Assembly (NCBI GenBank): GCA_035371485.1
Contig: DAOOWV010000023.1
Coordinates: forward strand, 1-14,513
Source: DAOOWV01 sp035371485
GTDB lineage: Bacteria; Patescibacteriota; Dojkabacteria; JAFGLO01
Length of the DNA stretch: 14,513 nt
Direction: 5' to 3'
Shown here: positions 1-7,028 of the stretch, piece after piece
Layout: every line of letters begins with the position of its first letter
Numbering within the stretch: position 1 is the stretch's first letter
Translations under genes and position numbers: made by a program
Notes under the pieces: model-generated
What the model was told of the DNA's origin: nothing
Seen by the model: only the letters and a program-made list of their open reading frames with translations
The model's database searches: none

Positions 1-1
1 A

Positions 2-190
2 ATCAATTCATACGTTTCATCAACTATATATCTATACTATCACAAGGCCCTCACATAAATATCATTTTATGATATATCTACATATGATGCGAAAGAAGAA
101 ATTAGAATTGAATTAGTTCCAAAGATAGTGATACTTGAGAAGCTTAACAGATTAACAAGTGAAGTAACAAAGAAGATAACAAATGATTGA
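2..190 (+). pseudogene. possible relic of a gene 3' end
   Basis: One frame reads from base 2 to a TGA at 188-190 with a single internal TAA at 56-58. The part after that stop (59-190) has a protein-like composition, ending in the residues IELVPKIVILEKLNRLTSEV and then TKKITND. I do not recognise a family. It could be the decayed C-terminus of a gene that starts before the window, or chance, since 43 stop-free codons are only mildly unusual in AT-rich DNA. The remaining bases up to 249 show no clear gene, hairpin or convincing promoter. Confidence 0.2.
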
Positions 191-249
191 TTATAAAAGG
201 ATTTTTTTTAATGTTCTTCACATTTCAATTTAAGTTTTTAGCTTGAAGA

Positions 250-1554
250 ATGACCACCTATATAACAAACGGTCCAACACAATTATCAGGCACTGTTTCC
301 ATACATGGAACCAAGAATACAGCACTTAAATATATCTTTTTCCCTATATTTATAAAAGAAAAGGTTTTGTTAACTAATGTTCCCAAATGTACATCAATTT
401 CCAATGGATTAGAACTTTTGGGAAAAATTGGATGTACTCACAAGTGGCAAAACAATAATTTAACCATCGATCCTACCCAATTAAGAAAAGATAATTTCTG
501 TTTTGAAGCTGATTCATTCTATCATACTAGTGGTTCAATATTATTAGTAACATTATTAAGTGAACTATACGGCACTGTAACAATTAAAAATGCAAGTGGA
601 TATACAGACACTGGTGAAGATCCTCTCGATAGAACGCTTGAGAAACACTATAATTTCATCAAACAATATGGATATAAGATAACTGAAGAAAATAATTCTG
701 TAATATACGAAAAAAACTAACTGTAAGCCATTTACAGTGGATGCTAAAAATTCATTTGGATTCGGTTTCGGGGCACTTTCATCAGCGATTTTCAGAAAAG
801 GAACCTCAATAATTAAAAACTATGCCAATATAGTTGAAATGAACCATATTATCAACACATTGAAATAAAAACCAAAGATTTAATAGTAACGGGACCTTCA
901 AATTTCATTTCTAAAACTATTAATAACTGTCTTGACAAACAAGAGTGCATAACATTTATTTCATTAGCTTTAACGACAGAATCAGAAATTAGAATTAAAA
1001 ATGCCAACGCTCAGTATTTTGGATTTGATTCATTGGATGGATTCTTAAAAGAAAGTGGAATTAAACTTATTTTTGACGATACTAACAATATAATAACCGT
1101 TCCTAAACAGCAAATTGCGAAATTTAGGCCAGTACCATTTATTGCTTCTGAATATCCACTTCCTGCAACAGAATGGCAAGTTTTATTTTCACCTTTAATT
1201 GGATTAATAAAAGGGAAATCAACAATTATTGATAAATATTATCCGATGCGAATGCAACATTGGGAAGGATTAAACATTTTAGGAGCAAAAGGCAATGTAA
1301 TAAAAGATAAAGAAGGAAATTATACTAGTAAGGTTAAAGTTGAAGGAGTCAAAAGTTATCACAGTGGTGAAATAAATGTAAATGCAGTTAGAGATGCTTG
1401 TTTATTAATTGCTGGTTTATCTGTAAAGGGTAGAGTGATTATTAATGATCCGAAAGATCATATAAAAAGAGGTTATCAAGATCTTGCTGAAAATATAATA
1501 AAATTAGGAGGGAAAATAGATATTAAAGATAAAGAAAGATCTGAAAAACAATAG
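250..1554 (+). pseudogene. MurA-like enolpyruvyl transferase, frameshifted
   Basis: This is a homologue of UDP-GlcNAc 1-carboxyvinyltransferase (MurA, EPSP-synthase fold), which makes the first committed peptidoglycan precursor. Three pieces join to about 434 codons, the family's normal length: 250-717 in frame 1, about 719-865 in frame 2, and about 856-1554 in frame 1 again. The first shift lies at a run of seven A (710-716), where six would keep the frame open. The second lies at about 853-862 and seems to have lost residues. Conserved features are GTKN near residue 22 (MurA Lys22-Asn23), a YPLPATEWQ segment matching YPGFPTDMQ, PMRMQH matching the Arg331 region, VRDACLLIAGL and IKRGY near the end. 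The GGCAIGARPVDLH-type loop is replaced by SGYTDTGEDPLDRT, so Cys115 and Arg120 have no clear equivalents, and Asp305 aligns with Glu. It is either a decaying gene or a divergent paralogue with sequence errors; ordinary MurA activity is doubtful. Confidence 0.8.
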
Positions 1555-1562
1555 AAAAGATA

Positions 1563-1592
1563 TTTTCATAAAACCAACTAATCTGCTATAAT
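1563..1592 (+). promoter_or_regulatory. candidate promoter for iscU
   Basis: A perfect TATAAT lies at 1587-1592, preceded after 18 bases by TTTTCA (1563-1568), a weak -35. Transcription would start near 1599, leaving about 70 bases of leader that contain the 7-bp tandem repeat before iscU. Confidence 0.4.
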
Positions 1593-1630
1593 CTAGCCTA
1601 ATAAACAACTAACAGTAATTTATCATTACC

Positions 1631-1665
1631 ATTGTTAATTGTTAATTGTAAATTGTTAATTGTTA
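1631..1665 (+). repeat. five tandem 7-bp units (ATTGTTA) before iscU
   Basis: Five consecutive ATTGTTA units, the third reading ATTGTAA, run up to four bases before the iscU ATG at 1669. They occupy the place where a ribosome binding site would be, and none is visible. Unit number could vary by slippage and alter the leader. No function is known to me. Confidence 0.85.
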
Positions 1666-1668
1666 AAA

Positions 1669-2037
1669 ATGTACTCACAAAAAGTAATGGATCATTTCAT
1701 GAATCCACGCAATATGGGAGAAATCAAAAATGCCGATGGAATAGGAGAGGTCGGTAATCCTGTATGTGGAGATTTAATGAAATTATATATAAAGGTAAAA
1801 AACAACAAAATAGTTGATATCAAATTTCAAACATTTGGCTGTGGTGCTGCAATTGCTACAAGCAGTATGATTACAGAACTAGTTATTGGCAAAACAATTG
1901 AAGAAGCTGTTGAGATTACTAACAAACAAGTTGCAGAATCTCTAGATGGACTTCCACCTGCAAAAATGCACTGTTCAAATCTTGCTGCAGATGCACTTAA
2001 GGCTGCAATTGAAAATTATAGGAAACAAAAAAAATAA
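1669..2037 (+). CDS. iscU: IscU/NifU-type Fe-S cluster scaffold
   Basis: A cytoplasmic scaffold on which [2Fe-2S] or [4Fe-4S] clusters are built before transfer to apoproteins. The 122-residue length fits stand-alone IscU. All three cluster-ligand cysteines are present: Cys33 in NPVCGD, Cys58 in FGCGAA and Cys102 in KMHCS. Asp35 and His101 flank them. LPPAK (95-99) matches the LPPVK site where IscU binds the HscA chaperone. I chose the ATG at 1669 because MYSQKVMDHFMNPRNMG is the family N-terminus; a TTG three codons upstream lies inside the tandem repeat. There is no zinc-type SufU insertion. No cysteine desulfurase (IscS/SufS) or chaperone gene is nearby, so the sulfur donor must be encoded elsewhere. 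It may be co-transcribed with the uvrC-like gene 89 bases downstream, although an inverted repeat lies between them. Confidence 0.93.
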   Translation: MYSQKVMDHFMNPRNMGEIKNADGIGEVGNPVCGDLMKLYIKVKNNKIVDIKFQTFGCGAAIATSSMITELVIGKTIEEAVEITNKQVAESLDGLPPAKMHCSNLAADALKAAIENYRKQKK

Positions 2038-2092
2038 CAAGTTAACAAACGAACTTACTAATCAATTTTTTGAGAAATTCACTTAACTTGTT
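2036..2092 (+). repeat. inverted repeat after iscU
   Basis: AACAAGTTAA (2036-2045) is exactly complementary to TTAACTTGTT (2083-2092), and the left arm includes part of the iscU stop codon. Just beyond, GTTAGTTT-GTTAGTTC (2099-2114) is a short 8-bp period repeat whose inverse is partly echoed at 2041-2062. No clean T-run follows the right arm, so a terminator role is uncertain. Confidence 0.5.
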
Positions 2093-2126
2093 CATATGTT
2101 AGTTTGTTAGTTCGTAAACTTTTACA

Positions 2127-3473
2127 ATGTACCATTTATCTATTTCAAACAAAAAAATACTCAAAAATCTTCCAAACTCTCCAGGTATTTATCAATATTT
2201 TGATTCTTCAAAGAAAATTCTATATGTTGGTAAAGCTAAGAATCTTAAAAATCGTATACCTTCATATTTTTCAGACATCCCCAAAGATCCCAAAACCTCA
2301 AGATTAGTAAGTAAAATACGCTTTCTCAAATATATTGAAGTAAGAAATGAAATTGAAGCTTTTTTATTGGAATCAGCACTTATTAAACAGTATAAACCCA
2401 AATACAACATAGACCTAAAAGATGATAAATCGTACCAGTTTGTTGAAGTGAAAAGTGAAAAAATAAAAAGCTTCAATGAAAATATCCATAAGTTACAAAT
2501 AACAAGGGTACCCAAAAGTAGTAAACCTAATAAAAATTTATTAGGACCTTATGTTGACAGCGGTTCATTAAAGGAAGTTATAAAAATATTAAGAAAAATT
2601 TATCCTCATAGAACCTGCTCCAAATCAAGATTGATGTTACAAAACAAACAAAACAGACCATGCATTTATGGACAAATTAAATTATGTCCTGCACCTTGTG
2701 TTAATAAAGAAGGAATAGAAATTAATAAAACAAATATTCAAAACATTGTAAAATTACTTAAAAAGGGATATTCACCATATGTTGCTGAACTTCAAAGAAA
2801 TATGACACAATCAGCCAAAGAACAGAAATATGAACAAGCTCTTGAATATCGAATGCTTATTGAAAAATTTGAATCACTGGCAAAATACTCAATTCAACCA
2901 ATCGAATATATAGATAACCCAAACCTGCTTGAAGATGTTGCTGACAAAAGAGTTAAACTAATAAGGGAAATATTTAACCATTATTCCTTTTTAACAAATT
3001 CAAAATTCCGGATAGAGTGTTATGACATTTCCAATATAATGGGGGAGTGGGCAACGGGATCAATGGTCGTTTCAGAAAATGGCCAATTGAAACTTTCGGA
3101 GTACCGCAGGTTTCGTATAAAATATACAAAGGGAATTACTGATGTTGGTATGATGAGAGAAGTAATTAAAAGACGTAGCAAACATAAGGAATGGAATACT
3201 CCAGATATTATTATGCTCGATGGAGGTAAAACACAATTTAATACAATATTGAAATTATTTTCTGAAAATAAAATTACTAAAACATTCACAGATTCAATCT
3301 TGTTAAGCTCAATGTTTAAACCTAATGATTATTTAATTGTTCGACACAACAATAATTTACAAATCATTAAACCAGACAGAAATAATGAAGGCTTTCTTCA
3401 TTTGAGAAGCTTAAGAGATGAAGCACATAGATTTGCAAAAACATACCACCAAAAGCTACGAAAGCTCGTGTAA
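2127..3473 (+). CDS. uvrC: UvrC-like excinuclease subunit, short form lacking HhH
   Basis: UvrC is the nuclease of UvrABC nucleotide excision repair and cuts on both sides of a lesion. Residues 17-95 form the GIY-YIG nuclease (GIYQYF, LYVGKAKNLKNR, then EAFLLESALIKQYKPKYN), which makes the 3' cut. A cysteine set at 164, 179, 187 and 191 (RPCIYGQIKLCPAPC) matches the four cysteines that hold a [4Fe-4S] cluster in E. coli UvrC. Residues about 206-250 are a UVR-type helical segment. Residues about 290-448 are the RNase H-like 5' nuclease, with Asp300 (YDIS), Asp365 (LDGGKTQ) and His434 (DEAHRF). The protein stops at 448 residues, just after AKTYHQKLRKLV, whereas typical UvrC has about 600 and continues into a tandem helix-hairpin-helix DNA-binding domain. 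The stop follows the catalytic core directly and no HhH sequence is readable downstream, so the short form looks natural. No Shine-Dalgarno precedes the ATG. Confidence 0.9.
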   Translation: MYHLSISNKKILKNLPNSPGIYQYFDSSKKILYVGKAKNLKNRIPSYFSDIPKDPKTSRLVSKIRFLKYIEVRNEIEAFLLESALIKQYKPKYNIDLKDDKSYQFVEVKSEKIKSFNENIHKLQITRVPKSSKPNKNLLGPYVDSGSLKEVIKILRKIYPHRTCSKSRLMLQNKQNRPCIYGQIKLCPAPCVNKEGIEINKTNIQNIVKLLKKGYSPYVAELQRNMTQSAKEQKYEQALEYRMLIEKFESLAKYSIQPIEYIDNPNLLEDVADKRVKLIREIFNHYSFLTNSKFRIECYDISNIMGEWATGSMVVSENGQLKLSEYRRFRIKYTKGITDVGMMREVIKRRSKHKEWNTPDIIMLDGGKTQFNTILKLFSENKITKTFTDSILLSSMFKPNDYLIVRHNNNLQIIKPDRNNEGFLHLRSLRDEAHRFAKTYHQKLRKLV

Positions 3474-3490
3474 AATAAATCAGGTATTAA

Positions 3491-4714
3491 CTACTTTTGC
3501 AGAAGATCTTCTAAATAGAAATCTTTCCAATATTCTTCAGCAGTAATGGCTTCGTTAGGGAAAACGATATTTTTTTGTTCTCCATAACCTTCAAATTTTA
3601 GGTTAAGATCAATTAATACTGACATCATATCTTCATTAGCTGAAATTTTACTATAATCCTCATCTAAAAAGTCATCCCAAATTTCAGTACCATTTAAAGC
3701 AAGATTATACTCAATGTGAGTGTCTAATTCATAAATATTCCCATCTTGTCGATCAACACAACTATAAATTTTAACTTCATTTAATCCTTCCAAAAACAAG
3801 ATAATTTGAGTAATTTCATCTTCATAATCCTCATTCATTTTGGGCATCTGTTTATCTAAATACGCTATCATTTGTTTGAATTTTTCTCTATCCCAACTTC
3901 TATTAATACATCTTGCACGTTTTCCATCAAAAGTTTTACCCTTTTCAATAGTAGTTTCAGGCAACCAAAGATCTGATTTGATAAAGTTTTTAATTTCATC
4001 AATTTGCTCTTTTTTAAATTTTATCTCTGTATCTTCATTATCTTGATCATCCTCCTCAACCGTTATTTCAGATTCCTCAACTAATTCATTCCAATCAAGA
4101 TAAAACCAACCTCCCAAATCTCTTAACAAAGTTCCATCAGAAATCTTAATAAAGGCTACACCATTTTCTGAATCGCTTTTTATATTAAACTTTTCCTTCA
4201 TGCTAAACATATAAGCACTTCCATCAACAGAGTAAGTTCCTTCGAAATCATTAGATTTGTTATCTATCTCAGAAGAGCCGTAAATTTTAAAGTCATAATT
4301 ATATTTTTCATCTTTACCTGTATCATAATTAGGTAAATAAACCTGACCAGCGACAACAAAATCCATTGTTACTTCTGAAGGTAAATCATTATCTTGCATT
4401 CCCATAACTTGCTCAACAGATTCATAGTTATCAAGAACTTCAGTAATATCAATTTTGCCTTCATCATCTTCACTCAAAGAGTCAATATCCTGTTCAAATT
4501 CATCTATTGCAAGTTTAATCGCCTTATCCTCATATCTCTCCCAAAGAAATTGTTCAGCCTTTTCAACTACTTCTGAATATAAAGGAACGTATCTATTTGT
4601 TTTAAAAGCCACATACCCTGGAACTAGAATCCCTAAACCTATTATCAAAAAAAATATTATTACTACTATTAAAGACCATTTAATCACAGCTTTTTTATTA
4701 AATCTAACCTTCAT
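3491..4714 (-). CDS. membrane-anchored extracytoplasmic protein of unknown function
   Basis: I do not recognise a family. Residues 1-12 are basic (MKVRFNKKAVIK) and are followed by one strong hydrophobic helix at about 13-34. There is no clear signal-peptidase site or lipobox, so it should be a signal anchor with some 370 residues outside the membrane. That part is very acidic (for example EEDDQDNEDTE near residue 220) and alternates beta-like and helical stretches, with a GGWFYLDW segment. There are two cysteines, in RARCINRSW and YSCVDRQ, which could form a disulfide. The layout resembles secreted carrier or sensor proteins of CPR bacteria, but that is only an impression. It is convergent with the uvrC-like gene (17-base gap) and divergent from murG, with its own promoter at 4744-4772. 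Confidence 0.75.
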   Translation of the reverse strand: MKVRFNKKAVIKWSLIVVIIFFLIIGLGILVPGYVAFKTNRYVPLYSEVVEKAEQFLWERYEDKAIKLAIDEFEQDIDSLSEDDEGKIDITEVLDNYESVEQVMGMQDNDLPSEVTMDFVVAGQVYLPNYDTGKDEKYNYDFKIYGSSEIDNKSNDFEGTYSVDGSAYMFSMKEKFNIKSDSENGVAFIKISDGTLLRDLGGWFYLDWNELVEESEITVEEDDQDNEDTEIKFKKEQIDEIKNFIKSDLWLPETTIEKGKTFDGKRARCINRSWDREKFKQMIAYLDKQMPKMNEDYEDEITQIILFLEGLNEVKIYSCVDRQDGNIYELDTHIEYNLALNGTEIWDDFLDEDYSKISANEDMMSVLIDLNLKFEGYGEQKNIVFPNEAITAEEYWKDFYLEDLLQK

Positions 4715-4743
4715 ATTTTTATTGTTATAAATAATTGAAGAAA

Positions 4744-4772
4744 ATTATAACATTATAATTATTACATCACAA
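4744..4772 (-). promoter_or_regulatory. promoter of the minus-strand membrane gene
   Basis: Read on the minus strand, TTGTGA (4767-4772) lies 17 bases before a perfect TATAAT (4744-4749). The expected start near 4737 gives a leader of about 23 bases before the ATG at 4714. A second minus-strand TATAAT overlaps at 4752-4757. Confidence 0.6.
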
Positions 4773-4797
4773 CATTATTTTTAAAAACTTTAGTTAA

Positions 4798-4826
4798 TTG
4801 GTAATATATGCAAAATAATGTATAAT
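4798..4826 (+). promoter_or_regulatory. promoter of murG
   Basis: TTGGTA (4798-4803), a 17-base spacer and a perfect TATAAT (4821-4826). It lies back to back with the minus-strand promoter, with 25 bases between the two -35 boxes. The transcript would start near 4833 and carry about 40 bases of leader. Confidence 0.65.
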
Positions 4827-4873
4827 TATTTTATGTAATGACGTTGTTTATAATTTGAAATTATCTATAAAAC

Positions 4874-6049
4874 ATGCAATCAAATATAGATTGGAAAAAG
4901 ATAAAAATAGTTATAACAGCTGGTGGATCAGGTGGACACGTCACAGTTTCAACTGCTGTAATTGACAATCTTTTCAAACGAGGAATTCAAAATGATGAAA
5001 TATTATTCATTGGAGGGGATCTTAACAAAGGAGCAGATACTACGAGTGGAAGTGTAGAACAAATAATGACACAACAAATCAATGTTCCAAAAGTTTTTAT
5101 TCGAGCCGGAAAACTTCAAAGAAAATTCAGTCTTGAAGGCATATACTTAGCATTTAGAACCTTATTAGGAACTTGGGATGTCTTTAAAATATTCTTGAAA
5201 ATTAAACCAAAAATTGTTGTATCATTTGGAGGATATGTTTCACTACCTGTATGTTTAATCGCAGAGTTATTTGGAAAAACTATTATTTTACATGAACAGA
5301 CTGCTGCTGTAGGATTAGCAAATAAAATTGTAAGTTTATTTTCAGATAGGATACTTGTAAACTTTGAAGCTGCAAAAAAATATTTCAGAAATAAAACAGT
5401 GATTCATACTGGTAACCCATTAAGGGAAAACCTTTTTGAACAGGTACAATTAACATCACCTTTTTCAGAAGAGATACAGAAAAAACTTATATACAAAAGA
5501 TCAAAACCCTTTCTATACGTAACAGGAGGAGGACAAGGATCAGTATTATTTAATAATCTTATATTAGATAATGTTGACATTTTAACTCAAAAATATAACA
5601 TTCTTTTACAAGCAGGTAACCATAGCTTTTCTCAAATTCAAAAAAAATATAAACAAGTAACCAATAAACTTTCTGATGAACAGAAAAATAGTATACTGCT
5701 TATTGACATTGTTAAATCTGAAATCGCATTGGTTCTTCAAAATTGTGATGTTGTTATCTCTAGAGGAGGAGCAGGTACAATTTCTGAATTAGGGGCTTTA
5801 CAAAAAAAATCAATTATTATTCCAATTAAATGGGTTACTCACAATGAACAATATAAAAATGCAAAGATTCTAAGTGATGCAGGCCTTGCAACTATATTAG
5901 ACGAAGATAAACTTACAATTGATGATTTTATAAATGCAATTGAACAGGTACTACAAAAAGAACAACCTTCACAAGAGTTAGCCAAAAGAATATTCAAAAG
6001 AAATGCTGCAGAAGAGATAGGGGAGATAATAGTAAACTATCTTTCATAA
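4874..6049 (+). CDS. murG: MurG, lipid II-forming GlcNAc transferase
   Basis: MurG moves GlcNAc from UDP-GlcNAc onto lipid I to make lipid II at the inner face of the membrane. It is a GT-B glycosyltransferase of 391 residues, slightly longer than the usual 350-370. The N-terminal domain has the glycine loop TAGGSGGH (15-22), SFGGYVSLP and HEQTAAVGLANK. The C-terminal donor domain has VTGGGQGS, SRGGAGTISELGAL and the NEQ of THNEQYKNA, which binds the UDP-sugar. All key family motifs are readable, so it should be active. The start is the ATG at 4874, preceded by A-rich sequence and no Shine-Dalgarno. The gene has its own promoter and stands alone, not inside a dcw-type cell-division cluster. 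The next gene's promoter begins just after its stop. Confidence 0.96.
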   Translation: MQSNIDWKKIKIVITAGGSGGHVTVSTAVIDNLFKRGIQNDEILFIGGDLNKGADTTSGSVEQIMTQQINVPKVFIRAGKLQRKFSLEGIYLAFRTLLGTWDVFKIFLKIKPKIVVSFGGYVSLPVCLIAELFGKTIILHEQTAAVGLANKIVSLFSDRILVNFEAAKKYFRNKTVIHTGNPLRENLFEQVQLTSPFSEEIQKKLIYKRSKPFLYVTGGGQGSVLFNNLILDNVDILTQKYNILLQAGNHSFSQIQKKYKQVTNKLSDEQKNSILLIDIVKSEIALVLQNCDVVISRGGAGTISELGALQKKSIIIPIKWVTHNEQYKNAKILSDAGLATILDEDKLTIDDFINAIEQVLQKEQPSQELAKRIFKRNAAEEIGEIIVNYLS

Positions 6050-6050
6050 G

Positions 6051-6079
6051 TTGAGAAATAACAAATTTTTTGATATAAT
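6051..6079 (+). promoter_or_regulatory. promoter of the proline-rich protein gene
   Basis: TTGAGA (6051-6056), exactly 17 bases, then TATAAT (6074-6079). The -35 starts two bases after the murG stop. Expected transcription start is near 6086, about 28 bases before the ATG at 6114. The same transcript may continue into clpC, where I see no good separate promoter. Confidence 0.75.
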
Positions 6080-6113
6080 TTTCGTTACATAATAACATAC
6101 ATCCCAAATAAAA

Positions 6114-6983
6114 ATGGATGACAGTTCGCAAAACAGAAAATCAATAGCAAGTGGGACTATTTCTATTAATAAAAAAAACCAAAATCCTGCTACGCTTTCC
6201 AAAACAGTTTCATCTACATCTACAAAAAAAGAACCTCCCAAACCCAAGCTATCAACAACTACAAGCAAAACCCCACCACCGTTACCCACACAATATTCTA
6301 ACCAAGCTCCACCTCCCACACCATTTCCTTCAGCATATCCTCCAACTCAACCCAATATGGGTTACAACGATCCTTATGCCAATGATTGGAACACTCCTCC
6401 AAGTAATCAATGGGGACCAAGTTCTTATCAACAACCAATGGGACAAACCAACTTGACAATGGAGCAAAAAGTTGAAGTAATAAAAAACATTTTTAAAGAA
6501 GTATTGGGTAGGGATGCAACTGATAAAGACATAAACTATTATAAATATGGAATTGTCACAGAAGACAGCTTAAGAAAAAAACTCACAATCGGAAAGGAAC
6601 ATACAGATTTAATTAAAAATGGGAATGCTTACAAATCAACAAAAGAAGCTTATGATGAACTTCTTTTAAAGGTAAGACAATATGAAGCCAAAATCAAAGA
6701 TCATATTGAAGAATTTAAGAAGATGAAGATAGTTTTTGACGAAAAAAATAGATACATACAATATCTTAGAACTAAAATCAAAGAATACCCAGATTATTCA
6801 ACTGAATCTGCTTACGGAATTTCTAGTATCAACCCACTTCCTGCTCAGACACCAACTAATAATCTTCAACCAATAGGTTCATCAGCAAATGAACAATCAA
6901 ATGTAATTCCAACAAGCAAAAGTTCTTCAGGTTTATTTACCCAGAGTTTGAAGGATTTTTTGAAGTCACTATTTGATTTCTAG
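6114..6983 (+). CDS. proline-rich protein with a DUF4214-like helical segment
   Basis: 289 residues without a signal peptide or membrane helix. Residues 1-115 are low-complexity and rich in Pro, Ser, Thr and Gln (KTPPPLPTQ, APPPTPFPSAYPPT). Residues about 117-165 (EQKVEVIKNIFKEVLGRDAT, then DKDINYYKYG) resemble the short helical DUF4214 motif often found in cell-surface or linker proteins; this match is from memory and tentative. Residues about 170-215 are charged and probably coiled-coil. A second disordered stretch follows, and the protein ends in an amphipathic LFTQSLKDFLKSLFDF that might touch a membrane. The role is unknown; a scaffold or adaptor is plausible. It lies 45 bases before clpC on the same strand and may share its transcript. 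Confidence 0.75.
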   Translation: MDDSSQNRKSIASGTISINKKNQNPATLSKTVSSTSTKKEPPKPKLSTTTSKTPPPLPTQYSNQAPPPTPFPSAYPPTQPNMGYNDPYANDWNTPPSNQWGPSSYQQPMGQTNLTMEQKVEVIKNIFKEVLGRDATDKDINYYKYGIVTEDSLRKKLTIGKEHTDLIKNGNAYKSTKEAYDELLLKVRQYEAKIKDHIEEFKKMKIVFDEKNRYIQYLRTKIKEYPDYSTESAYGISSINPLPAQTPTNNLQPIGSSANEQSNVIPTSKSSSGLFTQSLKDFLKSLFDF

Positions 6984-7028
6984 ACAATATTACGCTACAG
7001 ATTCAAACTTATTTGTTAAATTTTAAAA

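Noticed and set aside
1660..1668. TTG at 1660 as the iscU start
   Set aside because: It lies inside the 7-bp repeat and adds residues not found in the family; the ATG at 1669 gives the standard N-terminus.
6044..6319. Glycine/valine-rich reading frame on the minus strand
   Set aside because: It is the antisense of the proline-rich protein's CC-rich codons. There is no start context or family, and it overlaps a well-promoted gene.
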